A stretch of DNA of 64,000 bases, from positions 1,550,001 through 1,614,000 of the forward strand of contig CAXXVF010000002.1 in NCBI GenBank assembly GCA_963663605.2, in the 5' to 3' direction. The notes below the pieces were generated by a model. The model did no database searches, had not been told where the DNA came from, and was given only the letters and a program-made list of their open reading frames with translations. Source of the DNA: Sporobacter sp963663605. Its GTDB lineage: Bacteria > Bacillota > Clostridia > Oscillospirales > Oscillospiraceae. Every line of letters begins with the position of its first letter. Within the stretch, counting starts at the first letter, position 1. Positions 51,615-61,080 of this stretch are shown here, one piece after another. The position numbers and the translations under genes were made by a program.

Positions 51615-51705
51615 AAATGCGGGACAGCCGCGCCGGAACGCTCCCCCACGGCTTTTTATAGCTAATGTGGAGACAGTAACTCTTCCTGCGCGGCTGTTTA
51701 CCTTT
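51615..51705 (+). promoter_or_regulatory. Attenuator-like alternating structure ahead of the TnpW/recombinase genes
   Basis: ACAGCCGCGC (about 51624-51633) can pair with GCGCGGCTGT (about 51690-51699), or AGCCG can pair with the nearer CGGCT followed by TTTTTATAG. The two pairings exclude each other, as in terminator/antiterminator switches. Confidence 0.45.
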
Positions 51706-51725
51706 CAAGTATAGGAGATAGCTAT

Positions 51726-51926
51726 ATGGACACGAAAATAAAACCTCTTAATATTGAAAGAGCGCAGCGAGAATCTTCTTTCACAATTGATGGGTATAAC
51801 ATATCGGCTACCTTTGCCGAAAATAGAAATCCAGCCGTCTCTGGCCAAATAAAACAGATTTTATTATCCTCGTTTACTAGCAATGCTTCCAATACCCACA
51901 AAGTGGACATGGCAAGGCGTGTGTGA
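51726..51926 (+). CDS. TnpW-like transposon-encoded protein
   Basis: 66 residues. The core SSFTIDGYNISATFAENRNP...GQIKQILLSSF follows the TnpW pattern (IGGTTY.V...F......KI.RLI). TATAGGAGATAGCTAT precedes the ATG. It sits just ahead of the recombinase, as TnpW genes do. Function unknown. Confidence 0.6.
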   Translation: MDTKIKPLNIERAQRESSFTIDGYNISATFAENRNPAVSGQIKQILLSSFTSNASNTHKVDMARRV

Positions 51927-51935
51927 GATAATATT

Positions 51936-51955
51936 ACAGGCGATACTCGCCTGTG
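51936..51955 (+). other. Hairpin between TnpW-like gene and recombinase
   Basis: ACAGGCGA-TAC-TCGCCTGT, perfect 8-bp arms, in the 103-base gap. Confidence 0.5.
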
Positions 51956-52029
51956 TACCTTGAAAAGTGAATAATCCTGCGTATTGATCTGCCATCTCAC
52001 ACAACAAATGAGAAAGGATAGATCGATAC

Positions 52030-53625
52030 ATGGAAAACAGAGTATATTGCTTATATCGCGTGTCTACAGATAAGCAGGTAGACTATGATAACAAAAATCA
52101 GGCAGACCTGCCTATGCAGAGAAAAGCTTGTCACCGTTTTGCTGAGGAAAAGGGCTGGACTATTATTCACGAGGAACAAGAAGAAGGCGTTTCCGGTCAC
52201 AAAATCCGTGCAGAGCGGCGCGATAAACTGCAAATCATAAAGGAACATGCCAAGCAGGGTAAGTTTGATATTCTGCTTGTTTTTATGTTTGACCGCATCG
52301 GACGTATTGCTGATGAAACACCGTTCGTAGTAGAGTGGTTTGTCAAAAATGGTATTCGCGTCTGGAGTACACAGGAAGGTGAACAGCGGTTTGATAATCA
52401 CACCGATAAACTCACAAATTACATACGCTTCTGGCAGGCTGACGGTGAAAGCGAAAAGACCTCTATTCGTACACGGACAAGCCTTGGACAGCTCGTTGAG
52501 GACGGCCACTATAAGGGCGGTAATGCTGCTTACGGGTATGACCTGGTAAAGAACGGTCGACTCAATAAAAAGAAGCATGAGCTGTATGACTTGGCCGTTA
52601 ATGAAGATGAAGCCGCGGTTGTGCGTATCATTTTTGACAAGTATGTAAGTGAAGGTTACGGTGCACAGCGGATTGCAACCTACCTGAATGAATGTGGCTA
52701 TCGAGCAAGGACAGGCAAGATGTGGCATCATGCAAGTATACGCGGCATCATTTGTAACCTGTCATATACCGGCATTCTCCGGAGCGGTGAAAGTCGTTCC
52801 CCGATCATGCCCCACTTGCAGATTATAAGTCCTGAGGTATTTCAGGAGGCACAGAAAATTCGTACTTCAAGAGCGAACTCAGTTGAAGAAAATCGCACCG
52901 TCCCTCTTAATACAAGAGGACAATCACTTCTTGCTGGCAACGTATTTTGTGGGCATTGCGGCTCACGCCTGACACTGACCACCAATGGAAAATACCGCAG
53001 GCGTCAAGACGGAACGATGGACACGACACAACGAGTGCGGTATGTTTGTTATGGGAAAACACGCAAGCAGACTGAGTGTGACGGTCAAACCGGATATACA
53101 ATGCATATTCTTGACGATATCATCGAAAAGGTTGTGCACGGAATTTTTGAACGCATGAGGAACATCCAGAAAAGTGAGATTGTCAACGTCCGATACCGTG
53201 AAAAGATGAACGAACGCAAGAGCTTACTCAATACCACCCGAGTAGACTACACAAAAGCAGCCTCCGATCTTGAAGTGCTAAAGTCTGAAATTATTAAATC
53301 TATCAAGGGAGAAAGTGCGTTCTCCAAAGACATGCTGGCATCTTTGATTACCGAAGCCGAGGCCAAATGTACGGAACTGCAAAGACTTTACGAAAAAGCA
53401 CAAGCTGACTACGATGAAGGACAAGCCATACTTACTGAGTTGAACACGCAATACGATGAAATTATAACTTGGTCGGAGATGTACGACACTGCCGGTTTCG
53501 AGGCTAAGAAAATGATCGTTAACTGCCTGATTAGCAGAGTAGAAGTTTATCGCGGTTACAAGCTGCACATAGACTTCAAAATAGACCTTGACCAATTCAG
53601 TTCAGGGCTGGATATTGCCGCATAA
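52030..53625 (+). CDS. Large serine recombinase (ICE integrase)
   Basis: 531 residues. Resolvase N-domain: VYCLYRVSTDKQ with the catalytic Ser after YRV, DILLVFMFDRIGRIADET. Then the recombinase domain (NAAYGYDLVKNGRLN, YLNECGYRARTGKMWHHASI), a zinc-ribbon (CGHCGSRLTL, CYGKTRKQTEC) and a C-terminal coiled coil. It excises and integrates the element. GAAAGGATAGATCGATAC is upstream. The gene ends 44 bases from tRNA-Ala, at the probable right edge of the element. Confidence 0.93.
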   Translation: MENRVYCLYRVSTDKQVDYDNKNQADLPMQRKACHRFAEEKGWTIIHEEQEEGVSGHKIRAERRDKLQIIKEHAKQGKFDILLVFMFDRIGRIADETPFVVEWFVKNGIRVWSTQEGEQRFDNHTDKLTNYIRFWQADGESEKTSIRTRTSLGQLVEDGHYKGGNAAYGYDLVKNGRLNKKKHELYDLAVNEDEAAVVRIIFDKYVSEGYGAQRIATYLNECGYRARTGKMWHHASIRGIICNLSYTGILRSGESRSPIMPHLQIISPEVFQEAQKIRTSRANSVEENRTVPLNTRGQSLLAGNVFCGHCGSRLTLTTNGKYRRRQDGTMDTTQRVRYVCYGKTRKQTECDGQTGYTMHILDDIIEKVVHGIFERMRNIQKSEIVNVRYREKMNERKSLLNTTRVDYTKAASDLEVLKSEIIKSIKGESAFSKDMLASLITEAEAKCTELQRLYEKAQADYDEGQAILTELNTQYDEIITWSEMYDTAGFEAKKMIVNCLISRVEVYRGYKLHIDFKIDLDQFSSGLDIAA

Positions 53626-53668
53626 AAGCAAGAAACTCGCTTCTTTACAGAAACGAGTTTCTTGCTTT

Positions 53669-53669
<1 letters not shown>
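53626..53669 (+). terminator. Terminator of the recombinase gene
   Basis: AAGCAAGAAACTCG and CGAGTTTCTTGCTT form a 14-bp stem, followed by TT. It ends at the tRNA 3' end on the other strand, so it can serve both. Confidence 0.85.
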
Positions 53670-53744
<75 letters not shown>

Positions 53745-53828
53745 ATATATTACCATTTATGGTATTTTTTAGTAGATGTTGTATTAAGTTGTTGAGATTT
53801 TGGATTGGGGGTGTGTAACCGCATTGCT

Positions 53829-53854
53829 CGCTCTCCCAGCTGAGCTATACCCCC
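53829..53854 (-). repeat. 26-bp duplicate of the 5' part of tRNA-Ala
   Basis: Identical to 53719-53744 (acceptor 5' strand and D arm), then diverges; no anticodon or T arm follows. A truncated tRNA relic, possibly from an earlier recombination at this locus. The rest of the gap 53745-54088 has no gene. Confidence 0.8.
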
Positions 53855-54088
53855 GTATTCAGTTTTAACCGGCGTTGACGTCCGGCTTTAAAATTGCTGC
53901 GAAAGTTATGTTACCACAGCCGTGCCCCCTTGTCAATACCGGAAAAACGATCAGTAAAGCGGCTGCCGGGTGCCAAACGGCGGCTGTGAATAAGGCTTGT
54001 AGTTTTTAATACAATGTAATATAATATAAAAACTCTACATCATAAGTAGTCGGTTTTGCTTCATTTCTTGAGGAACGGAGTTGAGTTT

Positions 54089-54442
54089 ATGATAATGATC
54101 CAGACGCAGCGGGGTTATATCCGAATCGCAAACGACGTGTTCACAATCCTCGCAGGTATCGCCGCCACCAACTGCTTCGGCGTAAAAGGTATGGCAGTCC
54201 GTTCCATGACAGACGGCCTAGTACATCTGCTGAAGCGGGAATCCATGGGCAGAGGCGTCCATATCACATATAATGAAAACGGAAGCATATCTATCGAACT
54301 TCATATTGCCGTCGACCAGGATGTCAATATCCCTGTCGTCTGTGAAAATATCATTGAAGAAGTCCGTTACAAAGTCGGTATGGCTACGGGCGTTGAGATT
54401 TTGAACGTTCATGTCTTTGTCGACTCAATGATTATTGGCTGA
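54089..54442 (+). CDS. Asp23/Gls24-family protein
   Basis: 117 residues from ATG 54089, chosen because GGAACGGAG is upstream. YIRIANDVFTILAGIAATNC then GVKGM, and the C-terminal VRYKVGMATGVEILNVHVFV are the Asp23 family signature. These small cytoplasmic/envelope-linked proteins often precede the DAK2-type gene in clostridia, as here (17 bases apart). Confidence 0.88.
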   Translation: MIMIQTQRGYIRIANDVFTILAGIAATNCFGVKGMAVRSMTDGLVHLLKRESMGRGVHITYNENGSISIELHIAVDQDVNIPVVCENIIEEVRYKVGMATGVEILNVHVFVDSMIIG

Positions 54443-54459
54443 AACGAGGGGGAAGCTGT

Positions 54460-56196
54460 TTGACACACCAGATTACAGGCGACCTTTATAAATCCATGAT
54501 TATAAACGGCGCTGCCGCTATCGATAACCACAAGGGCGAGATCAATGAACTGAACGTTTTCCCCGTCCCGGACGGAGATACGGGCACGAACATGAGCCTG
54601 ACTATGGGCGCCGGCGCTACGGCAATGTCCGATGCCGCACCCGGTACGATCGGCCGGTCGTCCGATTTGACGGCCGGTGCGCTTTTGCGCGGGGCACGGG
54701 GAAATTCGGGCGTTATCCTGTCCCTTTTATTCCGAGGAATAGCACGTCATCTGAAGGACCTGGACACAGCCGATGCCAGCGATTTCGCCCATGCGCTGTC
54801 ATACGGCGTCGATTCCGCCTATAAGGCCGTCATGAAACCCGCCGAAGGTACGATCCTGACCGTTTCGCGCATGGCCGCCAACGCGGCGGTATCCGAGTCC
54901 GAGCTAAGCGACGATATCGAGGCGGTGCTCGATCATGCGATCAAGGTCGGATATGAAGCGCTGGACAATACCATCAATCAAAATCCCGTCCTCAAACGTG
55001 CCGGGGTCATTGACGCCGGCGGAAAAGGATATTTATATATCTTGGAAGGAATGCTGAAAGCCCTGAAGGGCGAGATCTTAACTTACAGCCAAAAAACGGC
55101 GGCCGGCACCGGCAAAGCCGATTTCACCAGCTTCGACACAGAGGAAATCCGGTTTGCCTACTGCACGGAATTCATTGCCGGCCGAAAGACCGAAAAGGAC
55201 GTCAATCATCTGCGCGATTTCCTCGACGAGCGGGGCGACAGCATCGTCGTCGTGGAAGACGACGAGATAATCAAGGTGCATGTCCACTCGAACGAGCCGG
55301 GCGTCATCCTCACGGAGGCTCTGACATACGGGCCGCTCATCACCGTTAAAGTGGAAAACATGAAAGAGCAGCATACCGAAAAACTGCTGGAAAACGAGGG
55401 CGAACAGCCTGTTCCCGTTGCAGCGGATAAATCGAATGAAAACGAACCGGCAGCACCAAAGGCGCAGCCCGGCGCGTATCCGCCGGACCCCGGCGTATCC
55501 GTGCCCGTGCAGACGGCATCAACGGATGATATACCGGAAAAAAAGATCGGCGTCGTGGCCGTCTGCGCCGGGGAAGGTATGTGCGACATTTTCCGTGATC
55601 TCGGTGTGGACAGCATCATCATCGGCGGGCAGACAATGAATCCGTCGACGGAAGACATCCTGAACAAGATAGAAGCCACGGCCGCACAGACCGTTTTTAT
55701 CCTGCCGAATAACAAAAACATTATCATGGCGGCCCAGCAGTGCATGGGACTGACCGATAAAAAAGTCGTCGTCATACCATCCAAATCCATGCCGCAGGGC
55801 ATATCCGCGATGATCGCATTAGACCCCAGTGCGTCCGTTGAGGAGAATGTCGAGCTTATGACCGAGGCCATCGGCCGCGTGCACACGGCGCAGATCACAT
55901 ATGCCGCCCGCAATTCCGAATATGACGGGCAAAGCATCCAAGCCGGCGACTATCTGGCACTCATTGAAGACAAACTGGTCGCCACGGGTAAAGATTCCAG
56001 CGCGCTTGTTGATACCGTCGCGATGACGCTCTCGTCCTATTCGCCTGAGTTCGTAACAGTCTTCTCAGGTGAGGACGTTGAAGCTGAAACAGTCGACGAA
56101 GTTCTCAAACATCTCAATAAAGCCATTCCGGAAGCGGAGTTCTCCGTTATCAGCGGAGGGCAGCCGGTCTATTACTTTTTGATATCGGCCGAGTAA
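54460..56196 (+). CDS. fakA: FakA-like DAK2-domain fatty acid kinase
   Basis: 578 residues, TTG start with GAGGGGGAAGC upstream. The N-terminal DAK2 domain has NVFPVPDGDTGTNMSLTMGA (residues 27-46, nucleotide/Mg site) and LLRGARGNSGVILS. A middle FakA domain has KVHVHSNEPG. A Pro/Ala-rich linker (about residues 320-360) precedes the C-terminal DegV-like domain ending in VYYFLISAE. With a FakB partner it phosphorylates fatty acids. FakB is not in the window. Confidence 0.9.
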   Translation: MTHQITGDLYKSMIINGAAAIDNHKGEINELNVFPVPDGDTGTNMSLTMGAGATAMSDAAPGTIGRSSDLTAGALLRGARGNSGVILSLLFRGIARHLKDLDTADASDFAHALSYGVDSAYKAVMKPAEGTILTVSRMAANAAVSESELSDDIEAVLDHAIKVGYEALDNTINQNPVLKRAGVIDAGGKGYLYILEGMLKALKGEILTYSQKTAAGTGKADFTSFDTEEIRFAYCTEFIAGRKTEKDVNHLRDFLDERGDSIVVVEDDEIIKVHVHSNEPGVILTEALTYGPLITVKVENMKEQHTEKLLENEGEQPVPVAADKSNENEPAAPKAQPGAYPPDPGVSVPVQTASTDDIPEKKIGVVAVCAGEGMCDIFRDLGVDSIIIGGQTMNPSTEDILNKIEATAAQTVFILPNNKNIIMAAQQCMGLTDKKVVVIPSKSMPQGISAMIALDPSASVEENVELMTEAIGRVHTAQITYAARNSEYDGQSIQAGDYLALIEDKLVATGKDSSALVDTVAMTLSSYSPEFVTVFSGEDVEAETVDEVLKHLNKAIPEAEFSVISGGQPVYYFLISAE

Positions 56197-56219
56197 TGCG
56201 ACAAAACCATGACCAAAGC

Positions 56220-56246
56220 CCCCGCAAAGCATCAAGCTTTGCGGGG
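56220..56246. terminator. Terminator after fakA
   Basis: CCCCGCAAAGC and GCTTTGCGGGG around five bases; weak T run on the plus side. It may serve both convergent genes. Confidence 0.65.
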
Positions 56247-56289
56247 ACTTACTATTTTTGATATATGCGCTTTCCGTACTGACTATCGG

Positions 56290-56697
56290 CTAATTTTTCG
56301 TGACTATAAATCCCTTAGCCATATCCCTGATCTCATCGGCCGTGGGATATTCAAGATTCTCGTCGATTCGCGAATCCGCCACGACGAGCGCAACATAATA
56401 CGGCATATCCTGTTTGCGGATAATCCTTTTATATTTCTGCATTGCCATCAGTCTTTCGATCGCGTAGTCACTGAGGTCCGGTGCGTTGCATATCTTGGAA
56501 TAAAGCTCTTTGCATGTCAGAAAGGGTATAAGCGTTGTCGTCTCGTTTTCCTTCGGAAATACTTCCAGCATCAGCTTAACAAGCTTTTCCCGCTGCTGCG
56601 GCCCGTATGGAAACGCCCATTTGGCATATTCATCCTCTTCTTTTTGTGCCTGCGCTTTGCTTTTCCAAACAAAGAAATTAAACTCTCCAAGCGCCAT
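56290..56697 (-). CDS. Conserved hypothetical protein
   Basis: 135 residues from ATG 56697 (AGGGGGAAGTGGCGC upstream). MALGEFNFFVWKSKAQAQKE, FPYGPQQREKLVKLMLEVFP, YVALVVADSRIDENLEYPTA. Soluble, alpha-rich, no known motif. Converges with fakA. Confidence 0.6.
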   Translation of the reverse strand: MALGEFNFFVWKSKAQAQKEEDEYAKWAFPYGPQQREKLVKLMLEVFPKENETTTLIPFLTCKELYSKICNAPDLSDYAIERLMAMQKYKRIIRKQDMPYYVALVVADSRIDENLEYPTADEIRDMAKGFIVTKN

Positions 56698-56927
56698 GCG
56701 CCACTTCCCCCTTTTGTTTATTGCATCAGCTTTTTTTGATAATACCATATAAAAATAGCCTTTGCAACAACAACTGCTTAAATACAGATACCTGCATGCC
56801 GAAGGCGCTGCGTTGACAAATATGAATGTTTTTCATAATTACAGGAGATAAATTTTGTGTTGTTATTGCATAGAAAATAGTGTAAAATGAGATTGAACGA
56901 AGTAAATATATCGGGAGGCTTTGTATT

Positions 56928-57113
56928 ATGAAAATAGGCAGATTGATACTTATCGCCATGATGGCGATCGTCGCCGCTGCGGCGGCGTTAGCCGCGATCT
57001 TTTATTTCAAAGATGAGATACTCGAAATCGTAGCGGATGTCAAAACAAAGATTGATCAGAAGAAAACCAAAATCTTTCGCAATAACGAATACACCGATTA
57101 CGCAGACATCTAA
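56928..57113 (+). CDS. Small single-span membrane protein
   Basis: 61 residues: a hydrophobic helix rich in Ala (residues 7-27), then a short charged cytoplasmic or external helix (DEILEIVADVKTKIDQKKTK). TCGGGAGGCTTTGTATT is the ribosome site. A strong terminator follows. Function unknown. Confidence 0.65.
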   Translation: MKIGRLILIAMMAIVAAAAALAAIFYFKDEILEIVADVKTKIDQKKTKIFRNNEYTDYADI

Positions 57114-57124
57114 CCGTCGACGGA

Positions 57125-57157
57125 CCGGGGGGCTTTAAAGCCCCCCGGTTTTGTTTT
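57125..57157 (+). terminator. Terminator of the small membrane protein gene
   Basis: CCGGGGGGCTTTAAAGCCCCCCGG followed by TTTTGTTTT. Confidence 0.92.
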
Positions 57158-57229
57158 GACGGAGCTTTGGACTTTCCCGGCAAGTTCCATAGCAGCCGCT
57201 TGAACGCCGGACTTTTTAAAAAGCATAAA

Positions 57230-57262
57230 CGCCGCAGAACAGGACAAACCTGTTCTGCGGCG
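57230..57262 (-). terminator. Terminator of the FliA-like sigma gene
   Basis: On the minus strand CGCCGCAGAACAGG pairs with CCTGTTCTGCGGCG, then TTTATGCTTTTT, 18 bases after the sigma gene stop. Confidence 0.85.
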
Positions 57263-57279
57263 CTTTCCAGGGAGGATTA

Positions 57280-58020
57280 TCATGCCTGTAAACACATTTT
57301 CATATCCAGAAGAATCCTGGAATGTATCTGCGACACGCGCGATTCTGAAATCCGCAGTCTTTTGGCGATGCTCTTCATGGTCAGGCCTTCGTAGTAATGA
57401 AGCACAATGACCGTTTTTTTCCGTTCGGGCAGCGCGTTGATCATTTCTCTCAGTATTCCGGTCATAAGTTCGTTTTCTACGATTTGACAGGGATCGTTTT
57501 TATCGGATCCATAGCACTCTTCCATTTCTTTTTCGTATGGAAGGGCCTCAAAGTAAACAAGGTTGAACATACGCGTCTTCTGCCGGACCTTTTGGACAGA
57601 CGCGGTTTTAACACCAAGATAAGCCGCGATCTCTCCATCGGTCGGTTGCCTGTTATGTGCCGACTCCAAAGCCTTGCTCGCTTCCTGGATATCCGTGATC
57701 TTTTTACGTAGACTGGACGGCGCCCAATCCTGCCTGCGCATGTAGTCGATGATCTCTCCGCGTATGCGCACCGCCGCGTATGTCTGAAACTTGATACCGT
57801 ATGACCGGTCATACTTGTCCACGGCGTCAATGAGGCCCAGCACGCCGCAGCTCACCAACTCGTCTCTTTCATTGTGTCTGTACTGCGGCATCATCCGTTT
57901 TACAACACTGTTCACAATGTACAGATAATGAAATACAATCCTGTTTTTCACTTCCATGTCATGCGTTGAAAAGTATTGTTTCCAAAGCTCGTCCACATTC
58001 GTCAGTTGCTCAACCTCCAT
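57280..58020 (-). CDS. FliA/WhiG-family sigma factor (sigma-28 type)
   Basis: 246 residues. Region 2 with RDELVSCGVLGLIDAVDKYD, FQTYAAVRIRGEIIDYMRRQ and DWAPSSLRKK, the FliA hallmark; region 3 (RQPTDGEIAAYLGVKTASVQ); region 4 with GLTMKSIAKRLRISESRVSQ. No flagellar or chemotaxis genes are within the window, so it may serve motility genes elsewhere or another function. Confidence 0.88.
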   Translation of the reverse strand: MEVEQLTNVDELWKQYFSTHDMEVKNRIVFHYLYIVNSVVKRMMPQYRHNERDELVSCGVLGLIDAVDKYDRSYGIKFQTYAAVRIRGEIIDYMRRQDWAPSSLRKKITDIQEASKALESAHNRQPTDGEIAAYLGVKTASVQKVRQKTRMFNLVYFEALPYEKEMEECYGSDKNDPCQIVENELMTGILREMINALPERKKTVIVLHYYEGLTMKSIAKRLRISESRVSQIHSRILLDMKMCLQA

Positions 58021-58341
58021 ACCAACACCATCCCGCCTTTGGTTTCAGATGATCTCGTTTTTATACTGAAGATAAAAACATCCCGCTGATAAAATAATCA
58101 AATAATGTGAGCGTATTCGTGAATCACCGCCAGCATGTGCGTTCTTCTGTTTATTGGAGCACAACCATTATTTACGGCGGCCTCCGATTACAACATATTG
58201 CGGTATTATTTATACAGGATACACTAAATACTGTGAAAAATCAATACTATTCGCGATATTTATTGTTCTTTTGCATATACCGCCGGGCTTATCCGGCGCT
58301 TTCTTGGTGTACATTCCCTAAATAGCTGTAATTTTAGCGGC
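58021..58341. other. Intergenic gap of 320 bases with no identified feature
   Basis: AT-rich, between two minus-strand genes. A 72-codon plus-strand frame at 58107 has no ribosome site and no coding pattern. Promoter of the sigma gene probably lies here, but I cannot place it. Confidence 0.4.
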
Positions 58342-59229
58342 TCAAGCCAGATACGTTATCAACGGCGCCGGCCCTGCAATAACGTCTTTGCCGATGTAAA
58401 CCGTCCCGTCTTCACGTATTTTCTGCCGCCAGCCCACAAGCGATATCCTGCCGGAACTTATTTCAATAGCCGTGATGCTCCACGGGTGAACGCAGCTGCC
58501 GTCGTTGAAATACCGCCCTTCACCGGGCTGTGGGAAAACGGGCCGATGCGTATGCCCGGCAATCAGCAGGATGTTTTTGCCCTCCGTCCAGCTTTTAAGC
58601 CTTATTTCTACTTTTTCTTTAACTTTATTGTTTTTGGCGGCGCTCTTCGGATCACTGAAACCGACGAGCTCCAGCGGCCGCCAGACATGACGAACCAAAA
58701 ACCGCGCCAGCCGCCAGAGCCGGTCGTTGAAATAATCCGCCTGATGCCCGTGCAAAATGAATATTTTCAGGCCCGTCGGCCTGTGTTCCAATATAACGCC
58801 CTCTCGGATCACCATGCCAGGGAACAGCGTCATTTCCCGTTTTGGCGTCAATTTGTGATATGTATCCAGAAGCCGGGGTTTGAGCTTTTTTTCAATATCG
58901 TGGTTGCCGTAAAGCATTATAAGCCGTTTGCCCGCGTGAAACTGCTTAAGCATCGAGAAGATGTCGGCGTGCATCGACGATATCTCCCTGAAATTTTTGT
59001 TTTTCCAAAGCTCATCCCCGTCGCCGGCTTCGATATAGATATACCCCGCATCGTTGTACGACTGCAGCGCGGCATAACATACGTTTTGATTTTTCGCAAA
59101 ATCATCCGCCAGACTGCCGCTGCCCCTGTGGCAATCGCTCATGATAGCAATTTTAGACCGGTCGCTGAATCTGAACCTCGGCGACGCAAGATACACCCGG
59201 TTTATCCTTTTATCATATGAGATCAACAT
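58342..59229 (-). CDS. Calcineurin-like metallophosphoesterase
   Basis: 295 residues from ATG 59229 (CGGGCGGG upstream; an earlier in-frame ATG adds 29 residues). Metal motifs: MSDCHRG (D.H), YIEAGDGDELW (GD), LYGNHD (GNHD), ILHGHQAD and IAGHTHRP (GHTH). All five motifs of the family are there. Substrate unknown. Confidence 0.88.
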   Translation of the reverse strand: MLISYDKRINRVYLASPRFRFSDRSKIAIMSDCHRGSGSLADDFAKNQNVCYAALQSYNDAGYIYIEAGDGDELWKNKNFREISSMHADIFSMLKQFHAGKRLIMLYGNHDIEKKLKPRLLDTYHKLTPKREMTLFPGMVIREGVILEHRPTGLKIFILHGHQADYFNDRLWRLARFLVRHVWRPLELVGFSDPKSAAKNNKVKEKVEIRLKSWTEGKNILLIAGHTHRPVFPQPGEGRYFNDGSCVHPWSITAIEISSGRISLVGWRQKIREDGTVYIGKDVIAGPAPLITYLA

Positions 59230-59369
59230 AATCCCGCCCGATTTCAGCTTCTGGTGTCTATACTGTTTATAAACACGCTTTTCAAATAATGCCCGCCATA
59301 TATAACGTGTGTTCAACCCATATGCATCGGGGGAGTCCGGACCGTTCTCCCCCGTCCGATTTCAATTCG

Positions 59370-60356
59370 TCAATCCATATATTGCCTGATCGTATCATGC
59401 TGGCTGAACAGCTCTCTCTGCCTGCCCATCTTCATCACAAGCGAATATAAAAGAGGTGAGCGCTCTTTGAGGAGCATAAGGATCTCATACATATTCCGCT
59501 TGCCTCTTGTCAGCCGCCTGTATTCCCGGACAAACCATTTGTTCTGATGCAGCGCAACGGCAGCGATAAAGCTCTTGCGCGTCCGGGGCTGTTTGCTGTG
59601 CGGCTTCGTGAATATGACCAGGACGGCGCCGCCGTGAATCCGGATCTCTTTGTTGCCGTATCCGAGATTTCTGAGGCTTGACACAAACGCGTCCCGCATG
59701 GCCGTATTTCTAAAAGCGATCGAGGCTTCCAGTTTAAGCGACGACGGTTTGGAATACACGCCAAGCTTGAAGCCTGTCAGCCACCAGTGTCTGGCCGCCC
59801 GGCGAAACAGCACCCGGCCGTCCTTTATGAGCGTATAGCTCATACTCAGATATTCTTCTTCCTCGGCACATTGATAAAATGTTCCGGTAAACACGCCCGG
59901 TATTTCAATATCCGTCCGGTTCGTATTGTAGACGCCGATCTCCGCGCCGGTCGTCATACCGTACTGCCCTTTCCACAGTTCGATCATCCAGCGCTTCCCG
60001 CCGTACTCAAAACAGACCGGTTCGCAGTCGATGACCATCCCAAGGGGCGCGGCCGATTCGTCGTAAAGCGTACAGTATCCGAATCGTTTCTGCCATGGGT
60101 TTTTAACCGAATAGAAAATATCCTGCCGCCAGTCATAACCGTAACCCGTGCCGGCAAGCATCTCCCGCAGTTCCTCGATCTGCACGGCGGTATAAATCAC
60201 TTCTTTTTGAATCTCCGGAACAGGCTCCTTCAGCAGCTCTTTTGTCCGGTATTTGATGACAATGCTCAATATTAATATCCCCGCGGCGCCAAAAGCCGAT
60301 GATACAAGCACCCAGAACAGCGGGCTGCCGTGGGTAACGACCAATAGAATAAACAT
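59370..60356 (-). CDS. DUF4474-domain membrane-anchored protein
   Basis: 328 residues from ATG 60356 (TTGGAGCGCTGCAT upstream). One N-terminal membrane helix (residues 10-32), then the DUF4474 region GYGYDWRQDIFYSVKNPWQK, FGYCTLYDESAAPLGMVIDC, WMIELWKGQYGMTTGAEIGV. Function of this family is unknown. Confidence 0.82.
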   Translation of the reverse strand: MFILLVVTHGSPLFWVLVSSAFGAAGILILSIVIKYRTKELLKEPVPEIQKEVIYTAVQIEELREMLAGTGYGYDWRQDIFYSVKNPWQKRFGYCTLYDESAAPLGMVIDCEPVCFEYGGKRWMIELWKGQYGMTTGAEIGVYNTNRTDIEIPGVFTGTFYQCAEEEEYLSMSYTLIKDGRVLFRRAARHWWLTGFKLGVYSKPSSLKLEASIAFRNTAMRDAFVSSLRNLGYGNKEIRIHGGAVLVIFTKPHSKQPRTRKSFIAAVALHQNKWFVREYRRLTRGKRNMYEILMLLKERSPLLYSLVMKMGRQRELFSQHDTIRQYMD

Positions 60357-60430
60357 ATGCAGCGCTCCAATATTCAAGTCTGTATCATCATATTCAAAAG
60401 CCCCGGCATATGACAAAGACAGGCGATAAA

Positions 60431-60462
60431 AAACATCCTTTCGCCGCCGCGAAAGGATGTTT
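60431..60462 (-). terminator. Hairpin between the flavoprotein and DUF4474 genes
   Basis: AAACATCCTTTCGC and GCGAAAGGATGTTT; T run on both strands. Confidence 0.7.
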
Positions 60463-60476
60463 TCTTACTATTAAAA

Positions 60477-60495
60477 AAGCTGCTTTCAGCAGCTT
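60477..60495 (-). terminator. Terminator of the flavoprotein gene
   Basis: On the minus strand AAGCTGCT-GAA-AGCAGCTT then TTTTAATAG, 28 bases after the stop. Confidence 0.85.
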
Positions 60496-60522
60496 CTTCG
60501 ATAAGCTGATATAAATAAACGT

Positions 60523-61080
60523 TCAGTCTATACGGCTTTCATTCAGTTCCGACGCAAGCATAAAGAGTCCGTCTTTGACCTCCGGCCGCTCAAAGCTCGC
60601 TATGTTGTCGGAATCGTCGGCAAAAATCGTCCCGACAGGTTTGGCGTTCATATCCGAAAGCAGTACTTTGGCTGTTTCTATACCCTTTGTCAGCATGCCC
60701 TGCCCGCCGCGGACAACAATGATACCGCCGCGCTTTTTCTTCGGAACGGGCTGCTCGTGCCGGAGGTATTTAGCGCACCAATATGTCTGCAAGCGGCTTA
60801 AGACAGCCAGAAGCTGTCCGGAAAGCTCCCCAAAATACGTCGGGGAGGCGATAACGATGTTGTCACTTTCCTGAATGTAGTTATAAATCTCCTGCATGGC
60901 GTCTTTTACGGCACAGCCGGGATTCTTCCAGCAGTACCGGCAGTCGATGCATGGCTTCACGCCGCAGTCGTAGGCCCGAACAATCTTGACCTCGCCGTCG
61001 AGCCCGCCGGCAAGCGCATCCACGAGCGTGGACGTATTCCCTTTTTTTCTCGGCGAACCGTTGAAAATCAGCGTTTTCAT
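60523..61080 (-). CDS. Iron-sulfur flavoprotein (NADPH-dependent FMN reductase family)
   Basis: 185 residues. FNGSPRKKGNTSTLVDALAG (FMN phosphate loop, residues 6-24), then CGVKPCIDCRYCWKNPGCAV, the cysteine cluster for a 4Fe-4S centre, and ASPTYFGELSGQLLAVLSRL. A typical anaerobic electron transfer flavoprotein. GGGAGGGTCAAC precedes the ATG. Confidence 0.9.
   Translation of the reverse strand: MKTLIFNGSPRKKGNTSTLVDALAGGLDGEVKIVRAYDCGVKPCIDCRYCWKNPGCAVKDAMQEIYNYIQESDNIVIASPTYFGELSGQLLAVLSRLQTYWCAKYLRHEQPVPKKKRGGIIVVRGGQGMLTKGIETAKVLLSDMNAKPVGTIFADDSDNIASFERPEVKDGLFMLASELNESRID

Noticed and set aside
51271..51615. 114-residue plus-strand frame in the leader
   Set aside because: Competes with the ORF at 51431; no ribosome site, and an RNA-like sequence with many pairings. 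Not counted as a gene.
58107..58325. 72-codon plus-strand frame in the gap before the phosphoesterase gene
   Set aside because: No ribosome site, no coding composition.
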